Source of the DNA: Fibrobacter sp.
GTDB taxonomy: Bacteria; Fibrobacterota; Fibrobacteria; Fibrobacterales; Fibrobacteraceae
DNA length: 39,062 nt
NCBI GenBank assembly: GCA_017649565.1
Contig: JAGCGO010000061.1
Coordinates: 1 to 39,062, forward strand
Direction: 5' to 3'
The position numbers and the translations under genes are program-made. How positions within the stretch are numbered: position 1 is the first letter of the stretch; the number at the start of each line of letters is the position of its first letter. The notes below the pieces were generated by a model that worked only from the letters and a program-made list of their open reading frames with translations, had not been told where the DNA came from and did not search any database. Of the stretch, positions 20,288 to 26,475 are shown in pieces.

Positions 20288-21463
20288 ATGGAAAACTTTA
20301 ATTTCTACAGCCCCACGGAATTTGTATTTGGCAAGGATCGCGAAAAGGAGTGCGGCGAACTTGTCAAGAAGTACGGTGGCACGAAGGTCCTCATCCATTA
20401 CGGCGGCGGTTCTGCTGTTCGTTCGGGACTGATCGAACGCGTGAAGGCTTCGCTCCATGCAGCAGGCATTTCTTTCGTGGAGCTTGGCGGCGTGAAGCCG
20501 AATCCGCGTGACACACTGATTTACAAGGGCATCGATATGGTGCGAAAGAACGGCGTGGACTTTATCCTGGCGGTCGGCGGCGGTTCCACTATCGACAGCT
20601 CCAAGGGCATTGCCGTGGGTTCCCTCTACGAAGGCGATTTCTGGGATTTCTATGCGCATAAGCTTCCGGTCACCAGGGCGCTCCCGATTGGCGTGGTGCA
20701 GACGATTGCTGCCGCGGGTTCCGAAGGCAGCGGCGCTTCCGTGGTGACCAAGGAAGACGGGATGCTCAAGCGCGATATCGGTTCCGACGTGATCCGTCCG
20801 AAATTTGCGGTACAGAACCCTGCCTTGCTTTGTTCTTTGCCCGCCTACCAGACGGCTTGCGGCATTACCGACATCATGGCGCACATCTTCGAGCGCTACT
20901 TTACGAATACCGAAGAAGTCGAGACGACTGACCGACTTTGCGAAGGCCTGCTCCTGGCGATGCTCAAGGAAGGACCGCGCGCCATTGCCGACCCCGCCAA
21001 CTACCAGGTTCGTGCGAACATCATGTGGGCGGGGACGGTAGCCCACAATGACATTGTGGGCTGCGGGCGCAGTCAGGACTGGAACAGTCACGCCATCGAG
21101 CACGAGCTCTCCGGGCTCTATGACTGCGCCCATGGCGCGGGTCTCGCGGTCATTATGCCGGCGTGGATGGAGTACGTGGTGGACCACAACGTGATGCGCT
21201 TTGCGCAGATGGCCACGCGTGTTTTCGGCTGCCAGATGAACTTCGAAAACCCGAAGGCCACCGCTCTCGAGGGTATCAAGGCCTTCCGACGCTTCTTGCA
21301 TTCTATTGGCATGCCCATCAACTTCGCCGAACTCGGCGCGAAAGAAGAGGACATCCCGACGCTCGTCAGGAAGCTCAACCCGGGCGACGGCTGGGGATTC
21401 GTGCCGCTCAAGGCGAAGGACGTGTCCGCGATTTACACCATCGCGGCGCGCGCGACGCTGTAG
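20288..21463 (+). CDS. Iron-containing alcohol dehydrogenase, butanol-dehydrogenase type
   Basis: 391 aa, typical length for group III Fe-ADH. The start has AGAGGAA eight bases upstream. The N-terminal Rossmann-like half has IHYGGGSAVRSG and AVGGGSTIDSSK for the nicotinamide nucleotide. The helical half holds the metal ligands D195 and H199 (GITDIMAH), H268 (HAIEH) and H282 (CAHG), all present. Relatives of this subgroup (YqhD, BdhA) reduce aldehydes such as butanal or short-chain aldehydes with NAD(P)H. The substrate cannot be set from sequence. In this setting a role in fermentative redox balance or aldehyde detoxification is plausible. It is convergent with the acidic lipoprotein, 6 bases apart, and stands alone on its strand. 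Confidence 0.92.
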   Translation: MENFNFYSPTEFVFGKDREKECGELVKKYGGTKVLIHYGGGSAVRSGLIERVKASLHAAGISFVELGGVKPNPRDTLIYKGIDMVRKNGVDFILAVGGGSTIDSSKGIAVGSLYEGDFWDFYAHKLPVTRALPIGVVQTIAAAGSEGSGASVVTKEDGMLKRDIGSDVIRPKFAVQNPALLCSLPAYQTACGITDIMAHIFERYFTNTEEVETTDRLCEGLLLAMLKEGPRAIADPANYQVRANIMWAGTVAHNDIVGCGRSQDWNSHAIEHELSGLYDCAHGAGLAVIMPAWMEYVVDHNVMRFAQMATRVFGCQMNFENPKATALEGIKAFRRFLHSIGMPINFAELGAKEEDIPTLVRKLNPGDGWGFVPLKAKDVSAIYTIAARATL

Positions 21464-21469
21464 ACCGGC

Positions 21470-22096
21470 TTAGTTGCAGATTTCCTTGTAGACCTCTTCC
21501 TTGTCCTTGATGGTGCGGGTGGAGTCTACTAGGGTTCCCATAGCGATAAGACTATCGTCGGTACAGCTGCCGTCAATGTCTTTGCCGCCGGAAAGAGCCA
21601 TCACGAATGCCCAGATTGCCAGCGTTTCATCACAGGTATAGCCGGAATCGATTTTTGCATTGACCTCCATTTTGACTTTCATTGCATTTTCATCGAAGGA
21701 GATGTATGAAATGGATGTGGAATTTGTATCAACCTTCTCGCGAGTCCATACGGTATCGTCAATGGAAAATTCGCAGTCTATCTTGTCTCCAGTGAACTGA
21801 ATCGGAGATCGCGTGAGTGGGATCGTGTCGGTGAAAGAACCATCGTCATAATCGAAGTCGTAGTCTTCATCGTCATAGTCCTCGTCGTCGTAGTCTTCGT
21901 CGTCATCCCAGTCGGAAGATTTTGAACTTGAGGATTTCTTGGTTTGGCTGTCTTTTGAAGAATTGTTCTTGGTGGAAGACGAAGAATACTCGGCTTCTTC
22001 ATCGTCGTCCTGGGATGGTGCTTTTACGGTTTGAGAACAAGCGAAGAAACACAGTATCGAAACCGTCATGGCTGCGAAATAGACGATTTTTTGCAT
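21470..22096 (-). CDS. Acidic low-complexity lipoprotein, function unknown
   Basis: 208 aa. The signal ends in FFAC (Cys20). The start has a strong GGAGGGG. After the anchor come Asp/Glu, Ser and Lys runs (SSSSTKNNSSKDS) and then a strongly acidic block with tandem DYDDE units (about residues 67-85), a possible calcium- or cation-binding or surface spacer. The C-terminal ~115 residues form a cysteine-containing beta-rich domain (IDCEF, YTCDE, GSCTDD, EICN). No family is recognised. The Ser-rich and acidic tether after Cys is common in lipoproteins of Fibrobacter and suggests surface exposure. It has its own promoter candidate (22132-22160) and lies downstream of the UvrA-like gene. Confidence 0.8.
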   Translation of the reverse strand: MQKIVYFAAMTVSILCFFACSQTVKAPSQDDDEEAEYSSSSTKNNSSKDSQTKKSSSSKSSDWDDDEDYDDEDYDDEDYDFDYDDGSFTDTIPLTRSPIQFTGDKIDCEFSIDDTVWTREKVDTNSTSISYISFDENAMKVKMEVNAKIDSGYTCDETLAIWAFVMALSGGKDIDGSCTDDSLIAMGTLVDSTRTIKDKEEVYKEICN

Positions 22097-22131
22097 AAAG
22101 CCCCTCCGTTTTTTATGGTATCTATTTAAAA

Positions 22132-22160
22132 ACTATAAAACTTTTTGCCTGTCGGGGCAA
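22132..22160 (-). promoter_or_regulatory. Candidate promoter of the acidic lipoprotein gene
   Basis: On the minus strand, TTGCCC (complement of 22155-22160), a 17-bp spacer, then TATAGT (complement of 22132-22137), about 35 bases from the ATG. Good spacing and hexamers. Confidence 0.5.
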
Positions 22161-22165
22161 TTATT

Positions 22166-24553
22166 TTATCGGCTCAGTTCCACGACGTAATCGGCGTCAC
22201 TCACGAAATCCTGTGCATGCTCGATGGCGATGACTGTATGTCCCGCCTCGGTAAGCCCGTGGATAAGCGTGAGCAGGTGCTCGATGTCTTTTTTGTGCAG
22301 GCCGCGGGCGGGTTCGTCGAAGAGGAAAAGCGTGTTGGGCGCTTTTGCGCGGGCGAGCGCGATGGAGAGGCGCAGGCGGGCGCGTTCGCCTCCGGAGAGG
22401 TGGGCGGTCGTCTGCCCGAGCCGCAGGTATCCGAGTCCCGTATCGGCGAGGGGCTTTAACTTGTCCATGAACGGCTTGAAGTTCGCGAAAATTTTGCAGG
22501 CTTCCGAAATTTCCAGGTCGAGAACGTCGGCGATGGAGAGCGACTTGAAACGCACTTCCAGGATTTCGTCCTTGAAACGCCTGCCGAGGCAGACGGGGCA
22601 TTCCGTCTCTTCGTAGCCGGCGGGGTCGTAGAGCACGCCTTCGCCCTTGCAGTTCTCGCAGCGGCCGCCTGGGGCGTGCGTCGCGAACTTGGCGGCGGTG
22701 TAGCCGCGCACCTTGCTTTCGGGGAGCTTGGCGAACAGGTCGCGGAGCGGCGTGTTCAGGTTGATGGCCGAGGCGACCGTGCTGCGACGGTTCCCGTGGA
22801 AGTCGCCTGTCGAAAGGACGGAGAGTGCCTGGATGCCGAGTTTTTCGAATTCGCCCTGGCTTGCGCGGGGGGCGAGGTTCCTGAACAGGAGCGTGGACTT
22901 GCCGCTGCCGCTTGCGCCCGTGATGACGCTGAACTTTTGCACCGGGAAATGAGCGCTGACCGGCTTCATATCGAACAACGCAAAGTTCTTGATGTCGATG
23001 GTTGCGGCGTTCTTAGATTGCTTCAGGGCTCCGCCCTTCGCAATGACAAACCCTCCTCTCTCGTCTCTCGTCTCTCGTCTCTCGTCTAAGCCCTTAATCC
23101 ATGCTCCCGTCGGCGACTCGCTATTCCCGAGCACTTCCTTCGCTGTCCCCTGGAATAGAATTTCGCCGCCTTTTTCGCCGGCGCCGGGGCCCATTTCGAT
23201 AACCCAGTCCGCCTTCTTGATGATAGCGGGGTTGTGCTCGATGAGCACGAGCGTGTTCCCGCGGGACTGGACCTTCTTGAGGACTTTCCAGAGCGATTCC
23301 ACGTCGTTAATGTGCAGGCCGCTGGCCGGTTCGTCGAGGACGATGAGCAGGTTGTTCAGGTGTCCGGTCGAAAGGCTCGAAAGCCTGAGCCTCTGGATCT
23401 CGCCACCCGAGAGGGTGGCGGCGCTGCGGCCGCCGGTCAGGTAGCCGATGCCGAGTTCCACGATGGCATCGATGCGGTCGAGGAGGGCGTTGAAGGCGGG
23501 TTTCTGGTTCGCGTTCAGGCGGCTGTCGAACAACTGGTGCAGTTTTGTCCCGAGCGTGGCGAACGGCGTTTCCAGCAGGTCTTTCCAGGTGGAGCCGTCG
23601 ATGACTGACTGGAGCAGGTTTTGCTTCAGGCGCAACCCCTTGCAGTCGGGACAGTCTTCGGTAGTGTCGTCGTTTTCGATAATTCCCGTACCGCCGCAGG
23701 TGGGGCAGGCGCTTGTGCGGGAGTAGGGGGAGAGGTCTTCGGGCTGGAGCGGCCTGGACTGTTGTGCCCCATGGTCGGGACAGCGCGGAGCCGTACTGTA
23801 GAGCTTGCGTGTGCCGTTGATGTCGAGGACAAGTTCGCCGTGGGTGAGTTTCAGGACTCCGTCTACGGCCTCGGCGATGCGGGTGCGCGTGTTCTCGCGG
23901 ACGATGATGCGGTCCACGACGATGAAGAATTCCTGCGGGACGACTTTCTTTTCGTTCTCGGTGAGGTCGGCGAGCGAATAGACGACGCCGTCGGCAATCG
24001 CGCGGGTGAAACCCTGCGCCAGGAACACCGCCGAAAGCTTGTCGAGACTGGGTAAGGTCCCTGAGCTTGCCGAAGGGCCGATACTTTCGATCCTTGCAAA
24101 AAACTGCAGCTTGCTCCCTTGCGGCAGCCCCGCGATTTCCTTGATGATTTCCTCGCGGCTTTGGCTTTCCATCGGCTTCCCGCAAATGGGGCAGGCGGGC
24201 CTTGCGAACCTGGCGAACAATGCGCGAAGCGTACTGTCGCATTCCGAAAGGCTCAGGGCGTAGGCTTTTGCTGGGGCTTCTCCGTGGCTAGGGCCCACGG
24301 CCAGGCTTGCGGGCAATCCTTCGGCACTGTCGATCGGGATGATACGGCGTCCGCCCAGGAGTTCGGCGGCAAAGGGGGAGAGCGTTTCCAGGTAGCGGCG
24401 CTTGGATTCCCCGTGCAGCGTGTCGAGCACGAGCGTCGACTTTCCACAGCCCGAAGGTCCGCACACGACCGTAATCTTGCCCAGCGGGAACTGGGCGTCG
24501 ACATTTTTCAGGTTGTGCAGCCTGCAACCGCGTATGGAAATGACATTATCCAT
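22166..24553 (-). CDS. Short UvrA paralogue (tandem ABC ATPase, UvrA2-like)
   Basis: 795 aa, against about 940 for housekeeping UvrA. Two ABC modules are present: Walker A GPSGCGKST (about 32-40), signature LSGGEIQR (about 380) and Walker B IVLDEPASGLH; then GASGSGKST (about 545), LSGGERAR (about 716) and LFDEPARGLH. The zinc motif of the second half is intact (CENCKGEG and CPVCLGRR). In the first half the usual FSFN region after CPxCG is replaced by a shorter CPDHG...LSPYSR stretch, and the UvrB-binding region looks reduced. It may bind damaged or modified DNA without UvrB, or act in drug tolerance; the true role is unknown. Residues about 159-166 and 490-513 are translated dispersed repeats. 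No Shine-Dalgarno is evident. Confidence 0.85.
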   Translation of the reverse strand: MDNVISIRGCRLHNLKNVDAQFPLGKITVVCGPSGCGKSTLVLDTLHGESKRRYLETLSPFAAELLGGRRIIPIDSAEGLPASLAVGPSHGEAPAKAYALSLSECDSTLRALFARFARPACPICGKPMESQSREEIIKEIAGLPQGSKLQFFARIESIGPSASSGTLPSLDKLSAVFLAQGFTRAIADGVVYSLADLTENEKKVVPQEFFIVVDRIIVRENTRTRIAEAVDGVLKLTHGELVLDINGTRKLYSTAPRCPDHGAQQSRPLQPEDLSPYSRTSACPTCGGTGIIENDDTTEDCPDCKGLRLKQNLLQSVIDGSTWKDLLETPFATLGTKLHQLFDSRLNANQKPAFNALLDRIDAIVELGIGYLTGGRSAATLSGGEIQRLRLSSLSTGHLNNLLIVLDEPASGLHINDVESLWKVLKKVQSRGNTLVLIEHNPAIIKKADWVIEMGPGAGEKGGEILFQGTAKEVLGNSESPTGAWIKGLDERRETRDERGGFVIAKGGALKQSKNAATIDIKNFALFDMKPVSAHFPVQKFSVITGASGSGKSTLLFRNLAPRASQGEFEKLGIQALSVLSTGDFHGNRRSTVASAINLNTPLRDLFAKLPESKVRGYTAAKFATHAPGGRCENCKGEGVLYDPAGYEETECPVCLGRRFKDEILEVRFKSLSIADVLDLEISEACKIFANFKPFMDKLKPLADTGLGYLRLGQTTAHLSGGERARLRLSIALARAKAPNTLFLFDEPARGLHKKDIEHLLTLIHGLTEAGHTVIAIEHAQDFVSDADYVVELSR
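23017..23087 (-). repeat. Palindromic element plus heptamer array inside the UvrA-like gene
   Basis: Plus strand: an imperfect palindrome at 23017-23044, with arms ATTGCTTCAGGGC and GCCCTTCGCAAT around TCC, is followed by four perfect copies of TCTCTCG (23057-23084) and a partial TCT. It is translated in frame (on the minus strand LDERRETRDERGG...AKGGALKQS) as the linker between the two ABC modules. The outer words (ATTGCTTC and TCGCAATGAC) resemble widespread bacterial dispersed palindromes. The heptamer also occurs twice at 10012-10025. Confidence 0.7.
24056..24079. repeat. CCTGAGCTTGCCGAAGG-type dispersed repeat inside the UvrA-like gene
   Basis: 24-base stretch starting GGTCCCTGAGCTTG and ending CCGAAGGGCC. 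The core CCTGAGCTTGxCGAAGG is a repeat word I know from intergenic palindromes in many bacteria. Here it is translated on the minus strand as part of SIGPSASSGTLPSL, a low-complexity insertion at about residues 157-168. Confidence 0.5.
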
Positions 24554-24626
24554 TTGTCGTAAAAGGCGGTGAGTAGTGAGGCCCGAGGCTCCAGCTTCCT
24601 AGCCTCTAGATCCTAGCCCCTAACCC
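24554..24626. repeat. Composite dispersed repeat between two minus-strand genes
   Basis: The plus strand contains GTGAGTAGTGAGG, then CCCGAGGCTCCAG, then CTCTAGATCCTAGCCCCTAA and CCCCTATT. The same words in related order occur at 38583-38740 (GAGGCTCGAGGCTCCAGG ... CTAGATTCTAGCCCCTAG ... CTAACTCCTATT). The repeated CTAG is notable, as this tetramer is usually scarce in bacteria. No ribosome-binding site for the UvrA-like gene is evident here. Confidence 0.65.
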
Positions 24627-25229
24627 CTATTCTTTAAACGTGAACCGCAGTTCCCCGAACGGGGTGCAGAAGTCCATGTCTTCGAGGTTGTTCTCGGAAA
24701 TGCCTGCGAACATGCGGTAGCCGCCGCCGATGGAGACTTCGAGCATGCGGGTTACGCGGTAGTTGAAGTGGAGTGCCATTTCGCCCGTGAAGAACTTGTC
24801 GTCCGGGGAGAATGCTTCTTCGCCTTTTTCGACGACATTGACGACGCCTCCGCCGATAGACACCGGGACGGAAACGGAGAATGCCCCGTTACGGTACGGG
24901 GTGATTTCGGCGAAAAGGCCAAAGGCGTTGTAGTTGACCAGTTCCTGTCCCTTGACGTTGGGGTTTGCGACGTCTTCCATGAGGAATGTCGCCCAGGCAC
25001 CGTTCGCGATGATGTCGTTCCACTGTACACCGATGCGGACGCTCATGAAGATGGTTCCGTCTCCGGCAATCAGCGAATTACCCCCGCTAATCCCGATGAG
25101 GCCCGACCAGGAACGGTCCTTGGTCTCGGTGACGCTGGTTTGGTCGTTCATGCCTGCGAGTTCGGCGTGTGCGCCGGACACGAATGCAAGTGCGAGTGCC
25201 GCTGTAGAAATAAACTTTCCGAATCTCAT
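24627..25229 (-). CDS. Small exported protein, possible outer-membrane beta-barrel
   Basis: 200 aa from ATG 25229; a longer frame upstream lies inside the YihY-type gene and is not used. The signal peptide (MRFGKFISTAALALAFVSG, ending AHA) is of signal peptidase I type. The mature 177 residues have alternating hydrophobic and polar residues and glycine/aromatic-rich strands (GLIGISGGNSLI, FNYRVTRMLEVSIGGGY, ELRFTFKE), suggesting an 8-stranded barrel or similar, although the last residue is not aromatic. No family is recognised. The ATG overlaps the upstream TGA (ATGA), and GGAGG lies 13 bases before the ATG, so it is translationally coupled to the YihY-type protein; the two may work together in the envelope. 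Confidence 0.8.
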   Translation of the reverse strand: MRFGKFISTAALALAFVSGAHAELAGMNDQTSVTETKDRSWSGLIGISGGNSLIAGDGTIFMSVRIGVQWNDIIANGAWATFLMEDVANPNVKGQELVNYNAFGLFAEITPYRNGAFSVSVPVSIGGGVVNVVEKGEEAFSPDDKFFTGEMALHFNYRVTRMLEVSIGGGYRMFAGISENNLEDMDFCTPFGELRFTFKE

Positions 25230-26191
25230 AGGTCTTTCGAGCCTCCTTGCCAGTTCCATGTTTTTTTCCCGGCTTCGGGCCAATGGCAGATTGTCCAAAC
25301 CAGGCTGTTCCCACATAAAATAATCACCCAGATGCCAAAAAGCAAGAAGAGGACCAGCGGAATGAACGCCAAAGAGCCATAAAAAATGGACATTCTGTTC
25401 ACCATGGCCGTCTGGATGAGCATCAGGATCTTGACATAGATGAAAATGGAGAGCCAAGCGAGGAATGTCGCGAGGACGGAGGTCCAGTAGAGTTTACGCT
25501 TTGTGTAGACCCCCTTCTTGTCGGGTCGTGACGGGAGCGCGTAGAGCATCATGAAGATGAAAAGCAGCAGGATGACGTGGAAGGACACGTACCAGAAGGC
25601 ATTGATGAGCAGGTTCAGGAAGGAATGCGAGAAGTGGAAACCGTCGATGATGATGGTCGAGAGGATTTCCTGCACGTGGTTCACGAAACCGGCGTAGAGG
25701 CCGATAAAGCCTGCCAAAATGAGGAGGAACGGGGTATAGATGCAGGTCTGCTTCCAGAGCGTTCTGGAGGTCTTGTTCTCCCACACGACGTTGAAGTTCG
25801 ATTCCAAACTCCCGAAGGCGAGGATGAACGTGACGAAAAGGCCCGCCGCACCGATAATTCCGAGCTTGCCGATGGGGACGTGTTCCGCATTTTCGACAAG
25901 CGCAACAATAGGCTCTGTGGGCCAGTCCAGGCTGAACATGTCCAGCAGATGGGGCAGGTAGTCCGAGATGAAGTTTCCGAACCCGACAGCAAGTGTAATC
26001 GAGGTCAGGAGGATGAGCAGCGGGATGACGGCAAGGATAGTCGTGTAGGTCAGTGCCGCTGCACGCGTAAGGCCGTGATAGTAGAGAAAAGATTTTCCGG
26101 CGACCACAACGATTTTAACAAAATCTGGTGATTTTGCCGCAATCCCGTCAAATAGGTTTTCCCAGGAAAAGTCTTTTATCCACTTTGCCAT
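25226..26191 (-). CDS. YihY/UPF0761-family inner-membrane protein
   Basis: 321 aa from ATG 26191. A TTG nine bases upstream is possible but has no ribosome-binding site; GGGGG lies very close to the ATG. The family was once called RNase BN, a name now considered wrong for the nuclease activity. The sequence has the characteristic RAAALTYTTILAVIPLL in the first membrane helix, GSLESNFNVVW, and about six membrane helices in all, with a Lys/Asp-rich cytoplasmic loop (PSRPDKKGVYTKRKLYW). The function is unknown; it is proposed to be a transporter or envelope factor. It overlaps the small exported protein downstream (ATGA) and is divergent from the pectin gene cluster. Confidence 0.9.
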   Translation of the reverse strand: MAKWIKDFSWENLFDGIAAKSPDFVKIVVVAGKSFLYYHGLTRAAALTYTTILAVIPLLILLTSITLAVGFGNFISDYLPHLLDMFSLDWPTEPIVALVENAEHVPIGKLGIIGAAGLFVTFILAFGSLESNFNVVWENKTSRTLWKQTCIYTPFLLILAGFIGLYAGFVNHVQEILSTIIIDGFHFSHSFLNLLINAFWYVSFHVILLLFIFMMLYALPSRPDKKGVYTKRKLYWTSVLATFLAWLSIFIYVKILMLIQTAMVNRMSIFYGSLAFIPLVLFLLFGIWVIILCGNSLVWTICHWPEAGKKTWNWQGGSKDL

Positions 26192-26475
26192 TGCCCCCAA
26201 AGATAGTAAAATGCCGCGGCTGTTCGAGGCTCCGTTTCTTATATGAAAATTATTTGTCCGCCTAGGTCGTTTTTTTATTGGGAATTGTAAAAAACGGATA
26301 ACAAATTGCCCTCGGGATGCGTTTTTGGATATGTGGACAATTCTCTTGACATTTTCTGCGAATAATCATCCGTGAAATAAAAAAAACAATTATAAATGTG
26401 GACTTTTTTTATAAAAAAAGTTATTTTCATGGAAAGGTGTATGCCCCAACGGGAAAATTTATGTCTGGAGTTGCT
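26192..26475. other. A+T-rich spacer between YihY gene and pectin cluster
   Basis: 284 bases, the longest gene-free stretch but for the repeats. It is rich in A/T runs. TTGACA occurs at 26346-26351 but with no -10 at proper distance. TATAAA at 26391-26396 is a possible -10 for the first lyase gene. A start at 26398 (GTG) is rejected in favour of 26476. No hairpin of note was found. Regulatory sites for the pectin cluster are expected here but cannot be pinned down. Confidence 0.4.

Noticed and set aside
23051..23087. Possible CRISPR-like repeats (CTCTCGT units)
   Set aside because: Units are 7 bases with no spacers and lie inside a gene; this is a simple tandem array.
25230..25457. Longer N-terminus of the small exported protein
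   Set aside because: The extension lies in the YihY coding region, would bury the clear signal peptide and has His-rich shadow composition.
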